DNA from: Hymenopellis radicata
Lineage: Eukaryota > Basidiomycota > Agaricomycetes > Agaricales > Physalacriaceae
DNA length: 15,506 bases
NCBI GenBank assembly: GCA_015501595.1
Contig: JADNRX010001049.1
Span: 1 to 15,506, forward strand
Reading direction: 5' to 3'
Both the position numbers and the translations under genes were made by a program. Position 1 is the stretch's first letter. The number at the start of each line of letters is the position of its first letter. Positions 1-9,913 of this stretch are shown here, piece after piece. Below the pieces are notes generated by a model. The model had not been told where the DNA came from, searched no databases, and was given only the letters and a program-made list of their open reading frames with translations.

Positions 1-756
1 GAGCAGGCAGCACTGACTCGTGCTTGACAGCTGGATCTCGCCTGCAGTGCATTTCGCGAGATACGCTAGGAGCTCCCATTGAGATACATGTGATTCGAAA
101 GAAGAGAGTGCAACGGCACAGGGACGCCACCGCCGCTGCGTCAGGGAAGTCTCTTGTACAGTCCTGCAGGACCCAGAGAGGTCCTATTAGTTCAAGAGGC
201 CACTGCTCCATTGTCCCACGCGTCAAATTTATCCATGCGCGGCAATACAGCTCTGCTCCGTCCGGATCCAGAATATGCCACTGCAAATCGACGGTGGTGT
301 CCTTGTAAAAGCAGTCTTGAAAAGCTTGTTCGACCATCGATAGCGCGTCTTCATCTCTGAGCACGTCCATAGCACAGAAGTCGCGTTGGCAGTCCTGCAA
401 GGCTCTGCAATGCAGCCGAAACGACATCACTATCCGTTGATTTTCTGAGTAGCCAGACAAGGGCGGCTGCATCTAGGGCATCCTCTGATAGGGACCTCCG
501 CGGATTTGCTTGTACGATGACTAGGGCCGTGGTTAAACGAAACATAGGAAGAAAACACAGAACACGAATACCTAGAATTGCGAGCTCCGGCCATTGGGTC
601 CTTTCTCGCATGATAAAGTGTCTTCAAAGGGCGAACGTAGGTCTGTTCCGCACTCCAGGCCTTTCGGATATACTCAGTGAGAGGATGATAGTAAGGACAA
701 TCCTTATAGAAAAGCGGCAGCCAAACGGACATAGAGTAGAACAGATATGCGCATGC

Positions 757-781
757 CACGATCGCGCATGTCGCGATCGTG
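757..781. repeat. Perfect 10-bp inverted repeat, 5-base loop
   Basis: CACGATCGCG at 757-766 is followed by CATGT and its exact reverse complement at 772-781. It lies inside the DUF6535 coding region, where it encodes the repetitive residues ATCAIVAC, so it may simply reflect codon choice in a membrane helix. Confidence 0.7.
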
Positions 782-880
782 ATGGCCAAGTCGGCTGGCC
801 ACAGTAAGACGATTAAGCCGGCGAAGAAGAGGAGCAACGCGACGTGGACGAGAATAGGTAGCGTATTGATGATGGCGGGG

Positions 881-911
881 ATATACCACGCGTCCATATA
901 CCACGCGTTCC
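881..911. repeat. 15/16-bp tandem duplication inside the DUF6535 gene
   Basis: Two adjacent copies, 881-895 and 896-911, share ATATACCACGCGT and differ by one inserted base. Related proteins have a single short link between the LER segment and the WYIPAI membrane segment. The second copy therefore looks like a recent slippage duplication, and it sits exactly where the reading frame changes. Confidence 0.8.
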
Positions 912-1086
912 AGTTGCATGTATCTGGATTGCCGTATGCGCGCCTTCTGACGGGCAGCACCGGATATGTGGGGTATGTATGCTTGCAGCCATTGTTTTCG
1001 CGAGCATGGAGATCAAAGCAGTTGATAAGCTACAGGCTAACGCAGCGAACCAGAGCCCGTTGACCCAGTGGGTGGCCGGAGCCGAG

Positions 1087-1104
1087 GATGATGATGATGA
1101 TGAT
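1087..1104. repeat. (GAT)6 microsatellite encoding a serine run
   Basis: Six perfect GAT units on the plus strand read as consecutive TCA serine codons on the minus strand, within the first cytoplasmic or loop part of the DUF6535 protein. Length variation here would keep the frame. Confidence 0.85.
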
Positions 1105-1510
1105 AATGTTCTTGATGCTGAATCGTTGACGAGTTGGCTGAGAAGGGTATCGGTTTCGTCTGGTATCATCATTTGGTAGGTCTGGATGATGAAAGTGGTC
1201 AATACAGCCGAGAAGAGCCCAGTCTACGGTACGCGGAGTGAATAAGAATGCCGACAAGGGAGCTACTACTCACAAACACGAGAAGAACATCCATGCTCCG
1301 GTTCCAGCCTTCCATCATTCTAGCATCATGCTTTCTCGACTCCGCATTGTAGATGTGCCAGATACGAGAATTAGGATCCAGTTCATGTCCCCGCGGGTCC
1401 TTTAGGTTGACGTAGTATTCCGCGTCATCTTTCGACGTGTGTACGGCTTTTTCGAATGTAAATCTTCGGGTAAAATGATCTACTACGATTGGACACACTT
1501 TCAGAGTCAT

Positions 1511-1967
1511 GTCTCTCAGACCGAGAGTGAACACGGCTCGGCGCGGCCGATGCAAATCTCTAAAACGATTCAACAGTGACTTGAAGGAGAAAAGGGCGAC
1601 TGACTGCAGCGAAGCGACTAGGAGAATGCGCCCTACTCGGTATGGAGACCTTCTCTCCCTTCACATCAAGCGAGAAATGCCGATGAGGTCGTGCCCTCGA
1701 CTGCGAGCGTGATTGGAAGCCATCGAGATGAACGTGTTCAGCAAGTGATGATCGGGACTGCATGCTCATGACCCTGACCAAGTGTACGGCGCACTCTTTA
1801 CAATGAGCTCTACAATCAGTGTCCACTGATAAATAATGGGACAGAGGCCTCAAGATGTCTTCTCATCCAATGTCAATTGATGCTTATCATGACAAAGAAA
1901 ATCATCTTGTTCGAGGGTCACAAAATAAAACTACACTATCCCCAGTCACGAAATATAAACTTCCAAA
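1511..1967. other. Spacer between the GCP 3' end and the DUF6535 5' end
   Basis: Both neighbours are on the minus strand, so this stretch should hold the 3' UTR of the GCP gene and the promoter and 5' UTR of the DUF6535 gene. A 97-codon minus frame (1560-1853) shows no family resemblance. No canonical AATAAA was seen downstream of the GCP stop. No further feature is supported. Confidence 0.5.
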
Positions 1968-4900
1968 TCAAAGGTCAACCTGGCCGTCTCTGCGCTGAGG
2001 AGGCGAGATCCACCAGTCAGAGATATCCCATCGAGTGAGAAGATGGGAGAGGGCTTCAGTCCCTCCAGGCGGCCGTCGTATATACCTATGTCCTTCCCTA
2101 GAGACGACTGGCGCAGAAATCGAAGAGTCGGATCCCACGTTCTTATCGACCATCGCCCTTAACGTTTTCACCTAAACAGTCGCACATTTAGTTTCCCGTA
2201 CATCGCTAACATTGAACACTTACCAGCTCCGCCATCTTCAACCTGAACTTCCAATACAAGCTCTCCAACAAAGGCGCAGCTTCGTACTCCTCCAACTGCT
2301 GCCTCTTCAATCGGCCAACCAGAACAGCAAAGTCCAGCACCAGTTGAAGCACATCCCGAAGCATATCGCTTGCCGCCCTCTGCGTCGAACGCATCAAACA
2401 CGCACTCAATATGTCGTCGAGTAACTCGGAATGAGCCTTCGCCAACTCAAAAACATCCGTGAACCCAGATGGTCGACTGTCCCACAGCAGAGGTGGCGCA
2501 GTCAAGGATAATCGCAGCAGAAAGACATCAAAGTTACCCCCGATGGCAGTGACGAAAGTATACTGCGAGAGCGACGACACCAAGGATTGTGTTATGAACT
2601 TGAGGTGAAGCAGCAATTTCCTTGAAGGAGACAAAGTCGGGAAGACCGTTGTGTCAGACGGACGCGTCATTCGATGGACAGCGGCAATGGCGTTTTCGAC
2701 TGAAAAGAACAGTCAGTGAAGAACCTGGCGTTAAACGAGACGGCGTTACCTCTTGTTAACCTGAGCAGGAAGGTGAAGATCCTCTGGTATTTGGCCAAAA
2801 TCTCCGGCGTTATCAGCACCTCCAAGGGATGCGGAGGCTTGTAGTCCATGTACAGGAAATCAAGAGCCCTATCAAACATTAGTTCAACAAAATCCTCATA
2901 TTCCCGGTGGACGAGGCTCACTCGATTGCTGAAACCGATTCAGTGAACGGCATCGGTATGAAAAAGAATCGCACATACACAATGGACTCAACCATCTATC
3001 CCTTCCCCTTCCAACAGGGAGATCCCGTATCGCAAAGCCCAACCTGCTGTCCAAATCCTCCGAGGCACCCTGTTTCGCTTGTCCATCCATCTTGTTTCCA
3101 ACTGCAGCTTCAAACGTGTCGACAATCACTGTTCGCAAGAAGAAGCTCAGGTCCGCGCCAACAGGCGGCCAGGCATCGCGATCTAAAAGTGAAGCCGCTA
3201 ACCCTACAGCCCATACTGTATTGGGATCCTGCTCCCGAGCACGGCGGCGGCGCAGTACGTACAGAGACAGAGGATTTCGCGTCTGCTCATCATAGTCCGT
3301 ATCCTCATGATCAGAGAAAAGTGCTACATTGATGCGCGCCTTGAAGTCGGGAGACGAAAAGAGGAGGTAGGATTGGAGAAGGGCCATGTGGGCGTGAAGG
3401 TTGAGGTGGGTGGATGGAGAAAGGAAGAGTGAGATGAGGGCAGAGGAGAGCATGGCGGCATGGGTGAGAAGCGGGCGGAAGACGAGGTCGGTGAGGTGAG
3501 AGAGAGTCGGAGTAATCAAGGGTAACTTGCTGGGAAACGCGTCGATGAACGCTTGTAGGTGGTCGGTGGAGGAAGCGGTGAAAGCGTGGTCGAAGCACGA
3601 TGTCCCTATGTGTACACCAGGTTCCAGGTCGAAGACCTTGAACTGTGCGAATGGATTGTCGTCTCCGGATCGGTCTTCTTCAGCAACTTGACGCGGGATC
3701 ACAACTGACGAAGACGGTTGTTGGGGTTGTTCTTTCATTATTTCCTCCTCTTCCCAGAACCAACGAATATCCTTCTGTTCTAAATGAGTTATAAGAAGCT
3801 CGTGATCTGGCTGAGCCGCACGAAGCAAAATCAAAGATTTTCTTGCCGCTGGTAGCGCCTCGATGAGATTCTCTGGGAAGAAGGAAGGAAACTGGTCCTC
3901 TTCGGCCGATTCAATCAGGTCGAAGATGTTATCCTGTTTCACCTCGTCGTCTTCGTAAAGGTTCGGATTCTCTCCAACCACATGGGTGGCTTTCGGGAGG
4001 GGATGTCCGCCAAAGCCCACCGACCGAGACACATGAACGAAGTATTCGTGAGAGGTGTTCGTTAAGAGATAGGCTATCACGGCCACGACGCTTTTATCCG
4101 CTTGGCGTTCGATGTGCATATGAAGATGGTCATAAATTCGAGATAGTAGAGGCTGCGGTTGAGACTCTAGAACCTGGTATGAAGATGGTTGTCTGTCATC
4201 GCCCTGCAGGTAGGTCAGATCAATCGTGAGGTAGTGGTAAAGGCACTTACAACGCCACACATATCGGCCAAGGAGACCAGAATATTATCATAAGAGACGT
4301 AGTGAGTCGTGAATTTGGTCGACAAGATGTCAACATTAGACGCTTGAGCGAGCGGACTGCGAGTTAACGAGTCGCGCAGAAGTGTAAGTGTGGTCGACAG
4401 GGCGTGTGCGAACGCATGTATAGTTGGCCCTTCTTTCGCAGCTCTACAAGGCGGTCAGCCGAACGAATTGATTGGATTTGCATTGATAGATTTACCTGGA
4501 TCGTAGCACCGTCAGCAGAGTTTCCAATCTGCGTACCATGTTTCCTATACGCAAAAAAGGACGCAAAACGCTAGTTTCTTAGACCAAAAAGATTAAATGT
4601 TGGGACAGCAGGTCTTACCTACTGCTAATTATTTCGTCTTTACCGTCGACAAGAATTCTGCCCTTTCGCCCATCTTTCAGCCCTACTTGGACGAATCGCT
4701 CCGTTCTCGTGTCCCAAGTATGGAGCTGAGAGGACGCTCCGCATATAGTCACCTTCAAGTTCTGCCAGAGTACGTGCGGTGTTATATGCAGAACGTCAGT
4801 GTTTGGGTCATGCAAACGAGGTTGAAGATGGTGTCTAACGGAGGCAAAAACATTGCTATTCTGCTCCGATAGAAATGGTGTAGAGGACACTGCCTTGGAT

Positions 4901-5293
4901 TTCATAGGATGAAGATTATCCCAAGATAGGACCTGACTCTATCGTCGATAAATTTCATGTGTGGGATATAATAGCGCTACGAACACATACTCGAACTGCA
5001 GTCTTCCGCGTCAAAGCCTCGGCCCATATCGAGTCTATAGATTCAACTTTTGGAATGTGAATAGCAGGATCCACGAGATCTTGGGTCATTTCGATGATTT
5101 CTGGCGGCAAGTGGGCAAATGAGGGAGGTCGGTATCGTTTCAAGGTGTCCATAATGGGATTCTGCGGTTTTTCCTCCATCCTCGGAACAAAAAACTGGGA
5201 ATAAATTGGAGGTAGAGAGTTCCTTGAAGATTGGACAATGAATTCATCCTCCAGACGGCCTGGCAAGTACGGCATGGAGAAGAAGTTGGTCAT
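1968..5293 (-). CDS. Gamma-tubulin complex component, Spc97/Spc98 family, probably GCP5/6-like
   Basis: A subunit of the gamma-tubulin complex, which nucleates microtubules at the spindle pole body. Eight exons splice without any frame break to 990 residues: 5293-4991, 4938-4619, 4570-4496, 4443-4251, 4203-2981, 2928-2750, 2699-2224 and 2171-1968, with introns of 47-52 bp. The N-terminal GCP domain includes LSWDNLHP, VLRPFLRIGNMVRRLETLL (about residues 209-227) and GPTIHAFAHAL. The middle holds an acidic, Q/S-rich linker with WFWEEEEIMKEQPQQPSSS. The C-terminal gamma-tubulin-binding domain has LDFLYMDYKPPHPLEVLI (about 727-744), then PEILAKYQRIFTFLLRLTRV and, late on, FELAKAHSELLDDILSACLM. 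Exon 5 to 6 uses a GTGTAT donor chosen to keep the frame. The length and N-terminal segment suggest GCP5/6 rather than GCP2/3, but the paralogue is inferred, not shown. Confidence 0.9.
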
Positions 5294-5386
5294 GATGGTA
5301 AGACGCGAGACGCGAGCGTTACAAGGGTCACCCGTGACGACTTTGCTTACCCTGCGCTCCGGAGTGCTTTGCCCACGACGAGCACA
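5294..5386. promoter_or_regulatory. 93-bp shared bidirectional promoter of the GCP and SPT-subunit genes
   Basis: The two start codons diverge with only 93 bases between them, so both promoters and 5' UTRs must be packed here or overlap neighbouring exons. Visible motifs are a direct repeat GACGCGAGACGCGAG (5302-5316), whose ACGCG cores resemble MBF-type cell-cycle boxes, and a dyad GTCAC-CC-GTGAC at 5327-5338. No TATA box is apparent. The motif roles are inference. Confidence 0.6.
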
Positions 5387-5737
5387 ATGGCCACGCAGAC
5401 ACAGACCAAACTACCGCCTCCCAGGCCTGACCTCAGCTTTGCGCGGCCACCCAAATCACCCGTCGCCCTCTTCTTCTGGCGCTGGCGGATGTGGTTTGAA
5501 TCCACATTCGTGTTGTCTATGCTCGAGCCCTGGGAGAAGATTCTCCTGCTCACCATCCTCTCTATCAGCATCACGCTGTTCATGACCGCCGCACTCAAAT
5601 ACATGCCCCAGCACCTCGAGCGTATGCAGCGCAGGGCAGTTTATTATCTCTCGGGTCAGGAAGGAGAGAAGAACTTGTCCAGCATCTGGCAATGGCTCAA
5701 CAGAAGCGCAGACGTGCTTGGAAAGAAGGAGCTGTAA
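5387..5737 (+). CDS. Serine palmitoyltransferase small subunit (ssSPT-like)
   Basis: A 116-residue, intron-free coding region. The family protein is a small ER membrane subunit that binds and activates serine palmitoyltransferase, which condenses serine with palmitoyl-CoA in the first step of sphingolipid synthesis. The diagnostic block is present: aromatic residues before the helix (FFWRWRMWFESTF, about 29-41), the signature MLEPWEK (45-51), one hydrophobic helix (about 52-71, ILLLTILSISITLFM) and KYMPQH (71-76). The tail (about 77-116) is longer than in the animal proteins. The frame is open upstream to an ATG at 5231, but that part is antisense to GCP exon 1 and has no family match, so the ATG at 5387 (context ACAATGG) was chosen. 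It is divergent from the GCP gene. Confidence 0.85.
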   Translation: MATQTQTKLPPPRPDLSFARPPKSPVALFFWRWRMWFESTFVLSMLEPWEKILLLTILSISITLFMTAALKYMPQHLERMQRRAVYYLSGQEGEKNLSSIWQWLNRSADVLGKKEL

Positions 5738-5741
5738 ATTG

Positions 5742-5810
5742 GTAAGTAGCTTGTTGTCTGGTCAGCCCCTTCTTGACGGTCCTTCAAGCATCCTCTCGTT
5801 ATTTCTATAG
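5742..5810 (+). other. Likely 3'-UTR intron of the SPT-subunit gene
   Basis: A strong GTAAGT donor lies five bases after the TAA stop (5735-5737). A pyrimidine-rich stretch ending TTTCTATAG at 5810 gives a 69-bp intron. It lies outside the coding region. Being less than 50 nt from the stop, it should not trigger nonsense-mediated decay by the exon-junction rule. Inferred from splice consensus only. Confidence 0.5.
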
Positions 5811-7136
5811 ATATATCTTTTTGGGTTCTTGTAGATTGGCATTACCCCAGCACTACCCTCAGAGTCATATTCCTTAATCACTATATGCTCCGTATGCTTC
5901 CTTAGTCGTTGCAATTATCCGTTCACTCTGTCGCTGCGCCGGCTAAGCTCAGGCTGTTACACATGTCAAATCACGTCAGCTACCTTTTCGAAGACCGTCT
6001 ATTTCCTGTGCCTAGGTCGTCTCCTTTCGCACACCCTGCCATCCTCATCTACCGTCGTAGCAGTACGTACTGCTTGGTGTTCTGTTATTGGCTCACACAG
6101 TAAGGCCATATCCGTCAAGTCAATTAATCTGCTCTAGACACTACTCTACCAGTTTCACTTTGGCTAATGTCGCCGCCCAGTTCTTGAGGACTAAGTAAAT
6201 GCATATGTTGAGTTTGCACGCGAAGAGGAAGAGGCGATCCGCTATGTGCGTGCTCTCCTCGTGATGCGCGTCTTGGAGACAATTGCATGGAAGGGTACCG
6301 CTCCATGGTCGTCGCGACCAATTTATCTTCGCCTTTCTCCTCTTCTGCATCAACAGTTACACGTTTGCGACGGGTCGGCGTTGTTGAGCCCTCGACTCTT
6401 TACTACAGCGTTCATCGTTGCTTGGTTGAACACTCCGATACGAGTCCGACTAGCGACTCGGCGGCGATGGTCTTGCAGTGCACGTCTCAAACGTCGCCGC
6501 GCTGGTTTTCGACTCCAGTGAGGTTCCCGGTTTCAATGTGACCTTGAATGTTAACAAAGTTTTCTTAGTATTTCTCGTCGGCCCTTCCTGTCAATGTTAG
6601 CAGAAAACTTCTTGACCATTTCGCGAGAGAAACTCGAACCACATCTGTTTTCGTTGACGGGGGTACTTATTTTCTACCGTATATTCCCATTCCAACACTA
6701 ACGGGTTTAATTTTAGATCTGATCGACTTTATTCTCGAGGTCTCCTGCTTCACCATTTTACTAGAAATTCGATCTCAGTGTTGTGCTAATCTTGTCTGAA
6801 TGCACCGCGATTTCTGATATCGTTTCTCTGATATTTTCCATCGCACTTCGGAGGCCATCAGGCTTCGTTGTGTCCTGCGCGGGGTTACAAATGGTTCGTT
6901 GATCAAATTGAACGCTGTTCATCGCGAATATGTCGATATATGTGATCACATTGGTATCGGTACGTCCCATCGTCCGACTTAGCGCTTCCCACCTCTTCAG
7001 ATTCTCATATATCACCTTCACCGCTTCTCTGATCGACAGATAGGGAACGGAACAGCACGCAGCCTGAATTCGCTGTCCGCGCCTTAAAGGAACGGCTCAG
7101 TGCTCATTGCCCATCAAACATTTGCACCCTCTCTCG
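5811..7136. other. 1.3-kb stretch without a recognisable gene
   Basis: The first part is probably the SPT-subunit 3' UTR, and the last about 100 bases the promoter and 5' UTR of the DUF6533 gene. Open frames exist on both strands: plus 6246-6541, plus about 6590-6800, and minus from about 7105 down to 6761 with a readable, mixed-charge 115-codon frame including IYENLKRWEALSRT. None has a clear start, splice partners or a family I recognise. The minus frame is the best candidate for an unannotated exon. Confidence 0.35.
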
Positions 7137-8727
7137 ATGGATACCCAGTCCCAATCCCAATCGCTTGCACTCTTTGAGGCGTTGCGGCACCTGCGACTTG
7201 TCACCGTGAATACTTTTTGACGTCTCCGAACTGCCCTGTGCTAACAGAACGAATGTAGTACTTTGATGGTACGATCCCACGAGAAACGGAAATGCTGGCC
7301 AACTAATCTTAATCTACGACACAGTTTCGGCCACCGCACTCTACGTATGCGACGTTCTTCACACGTGGCTGTATCGGTGTACCTAATTTGAGGTCAATTT
7401 AGGTGTTCGACTACCTCTTGACATTGGAGCAGGAGGTGGAGCTTATATGGGGTTCCGAATGGACTATCACCAAGCTGCTCTACCTTGTCACACGGTATTC
7501 CCCCTTTGTAAATGCGGGTGTGATCCTGTGGCGTACGCTTTTTCAAGTCATCGAATGCGTGTGTCATCTAATAATCTGGTAGAGCAACTTACACCAAATA
7601 TGAGTGCAGAGAACTGTGTACTCGTAGTTAAGATGGATGGATGTGTGTCATCATGATTGTTTGATGTTGCTAATATTTACAGTAACATCAGGGATGGCCA
7701 CTGCAGGCATTATGCTGGCTGAAGGTATGCACACTCCTATTCTCAGCATCTCTGTAATCTCATTATTCGAGTAGTTATACTCACACTTCGAACTTGGGCC
7801 ATCTGGAATCGGCATCGCTTTCTCACAGTTTGCATGCCGGCTCTTTTTTTGGTGTACTCCGTTGTTGGCTTCACAGTAATGGGTATCTTCCTCAGCTCCC
7901 TGAAATGTGAGTGATGAATGTTGGCTAAGAGAAGTTACTAACAGGCTCTCAAGTCCTAGTACTCCCGCTTCCGGATCTTAAAGGCTGTCTTGTCTCTGCC
8001 GCCAACCCGATTTTTCGGTGGGACTTTATAACCATCATGATATATGAAGTAGGCGAGTATCACCCCTGCACTGAATACTGCCACTCTGTACTCACCAGCT
8101 CTACTTAGTCATGCTACTACTCATGGTAGTTAAATCCTACCAGCAATGTAAGTTCTCTCATTGGCATTGTGTTTGATTGATGACTAGTGGGGTAGTTCGT
8201 GAGGCACGAGAAATCGGTTCGTCACGGCTCTTACATGTTGTCTTGAAGGATGGTATGTCTCCGCATACCCTTAATGAGAGTCGGCCTGATATCCAACTGC
8301 TACAGGCATCATCTACTATCTCTATCTCTCGGGTACAACTTGTTCCCTTGCCTTGATACAGAGTGCTGATCATTCACAGTCTTGAATATTATGAACATGA
8401 TTGTGATAAGCATTCTTGCAGTACGTTGTCTCTCTTTACCTTTATGCATCGTGTAGAAGCCAACTTGTTCAACAGCCCGACCTTGCTACCTTGATCGCTG
8501 AGTAAGTACTCATTCTGCTACCATGATTGAACTTACAGGTTCATCCTACTGATCGTAGGTTAGAACGTGTTATCCACGCAATACTGGCTTGCCGAGTGAT
8601 CACGAATATCCGTGCCCAGCTGAAGAAGCAGGTGATTCATGAAAGTAAAGGAACAATCGGTGACTTGGGAATGAGTGTCGGAACGGTAGCCTTCGCCACC
8701 CACGATTCTACTGGTAGTCTGGAATGA
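7137..8727 (+). CDS. DUF6533 multi-pass membrane protein
   Basis: A member of a large Agaricomycete membrane-protein family with unknown function and several hydrophobic helices. Fourteen exons were assembled: 7137-7205, 7259-7268, 7325-7344, 7403-7532, 7583-7642, 7683-7724, 7775-7906, 7945-8048, 8099-8147, 8196-8252, 8306-8332, 8380-8420, 8476-8501 and 8559-8727. They give 311 residues with no frame break. The N-terminal DUF6533 block is clear: VFDYLLTLEQEVELIW (about 34-49), then KLLYLVTRYSPF (57-68). After a cysteine (88) come AEVILTLRTWAIWNRHR (about 109-125) and further hydrophobic segments (GFTVMGIFL, ELYLVMLLLMVV, DGIIYYLYLSVLNIMNMIV). The C-terminal part has ELERVIHAILACRVITNIRAQL, as is usual for the family. 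The exon 5 donor is ambiguous: GTGTGT at 7643 gives 311 residues, GTGTAC at 7616 gives 302. The first fits family spacing better. Confidence 0.85.
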
Positions 8728-9261
8728 TTTCAAGTTTTTGTATGATTCTGGTTACATAGGGTACCTTCCTTGAGCTTCAATAGATGGGAATGCACGAATT
8801 CGCTACACGGCGAGCGCCGAATCAAGTTCGCAAAGAGGAGACGAAAGTGTACAGAGCGCACTCGCTCTCAGTAAAGGAGCACATACTCGTAACGGTATTG
8901 ATGATCCATCAACAGTAGGTACAAAGTCCTTCTAGTTGAAGGTACAAATATCAACCTACTGAGTAGCCACATAAACCGCGAAATCTCTGCCATTCCGTCC
9001 GAGAGTCACATTTACTAAACGGACGTCTTTGGAACTCTGTAAGGCCAATAATGGCTGCTTCATGACGGGAGGCACAGGATATTTTTGAAATCTCAATAAG
9101 ACGAGGCTCAGGCAAGATTTAGGACGTGGAAGGAGGAGAGTACCGAAGTATGTCGCTAGAGATTCACGATATCCACTTGAGACGGCATGTGCCATCATCG
9201 ACTACCAGGGAGCTCCGGAGATCCGTAGCAGTGAGGACGAGCGGTGCCAGGATACTTACCA

Positions 9262-9283
9262 GAGTATGAGTATGAGTATGAGT
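9262..9283. repeat. (GAGTAT)3 short tandem repeat
   Basis: Three perfect 6-bp units followed by GAGT. In the plus frame it would encode EYEYEYE, but that frame has no other sign of being a gene. Confidence 0.8.
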
Positions 9284-9651
9284 TGGGGCTGACCACTCCT
9301 GCCACATCTTTTAGCAACAGTCATGGCTCCGCGCTCACGCGTCCCGGCCACGCGCTCGCGGTCGTCGAGGTAATGTCACAATTGGGTGGGCACTCAAGAT
9401 GCCGCCGCCTGCATACACTACATGACGAGAAGACGGATGATTACCAGACCCCATGGTAACCACCCCATAAGCCGGATTTTAACAGTCGCAAACGGCCTGA
9501 TCGTTCGCAACCAGAGTCAAGACATTCCTCTCGCGGCTTAAACCCGAACTGTCCCGGTCGACGACGCCCATGACAGCCCGTAGACTCCTATCGAACTGAC
9601 CTCACGAACAGACCTGCGCTTATCGTACTTGCCGCCCACGAACCACAGACT

Positions 9652-9791
9652 GCAGTCCTCCTGACGAGTCGGAGTCGTGCTCTCATCGAGGTGCACTGAC
9701 GCGATCGTCGTCACCGCAGACAGACAACAAGCCAAGGCGACATCCACGCAGTCGTCCTGACGAGCAGCCGCGCTCTCGTCCAGGTGCACTG
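9652..9791. repeat. Imperfect direct repeat, about 45 bp, offset about 95 bp
   Basis: Copy one (9652-9698) and copy two (9748-9791) share GCAGTC-TCCTGACGAG at the left, GCTCTC in the middle and AGGTGCACTG at the right, with a small length difference between. On the minus strand both read as HLDES, a spacer, then RQ(E/D)DC. The pair looks like an old local duplication and is not a known element. Confidence 0.65.
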
Positions 9792-9913
9792 GTGATGTTA
9801 CGCACAGGTACGTCGATGTCCTCTTGGAACGTGCGCTCTAATGCCATGCACAACCTCACACACCAATTTCACCCACAACTATCGCGAAGCCGTCCCCATG
9901 CTGAGAGGTCGTT

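Larger units (their letters stand above)
1..1510 (-). pseudogene. DUF6535 membrane protein gene, frame broken, 5'-complete but cut by left window edge
   Basis: This encodes an Agaricomycete-specific integral membrane protein of unknown function. The coding part starts at an ATG near 1510 (the frame stays open upstream, so the start is uncertain). It shows the DUF6535 opening: an IWHIYNAE stretch, EGWNRSMDVLLVF, then a 50-bp intron (1224-1273) and TGLFSAVLTTF. After LISMLAK the family continuation QWLQAYIPHISG is in another frame; an extra A in the run at 995-998 explains it. A second shift falls at a 15-bp duplication (881-911), after which the membrane segment YIPAIINTLPILVHVALLLF and SVWLPLFYKDCPY follow. 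A third change lies near 560-620 (unplaced intron or indel). The C-terminal ALDAAALVWLL and STDSDVVSAALQSLAGLP stretch shifts once more at 386-387 (extra A), and the frame is then open to base 1. The family assignment is firm. Whether the breaks are real decay or consensus errors cannot be told from one sequence. Confidence 0.72.
8728..9913. other. 1.2-kb stretch without a recognisable gene
   Basis: It should begin with the DUF6533 3' UTR. The best frames are minus 8956-9198 (80 codons) and minus 9538-9789 (83 codons, containing a repeated HLDES motif caused by a DNA repeat). Neither resembles a family I know or has convincing splice partners. Two short repeats are listed separately. Confidence 0.4.

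Noticed and set aside
2907..3332. 141-codon plus-strand open frame
   Set aside because: Fully antisense to intron 5 and exon 5 of the GCP gene, low-complexity basic and proline-rich translation, no start context or family match.
5231..5386. N-terminal extension of the SPT subunit from the ATG at 5231
   Set aside because: The added 52 residues overlap GCP exon 1 on the other strand and do not resemble the family; the start at 5387 gives a normal-sized protein.
7447..7656. 69-codon plus-strand frame as a separate gene
   Set aside because: It is an out-of-frame reading of DUF6533 exon 4 that runs through an intron; only its PNMSAENC part is real, as exon 5.
8956..9459. Possible small genes (80 codons minus, 71 codons plus)
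   Set aside because: No recognisable features; the plus frame is driven by a GAGTAT repeat.
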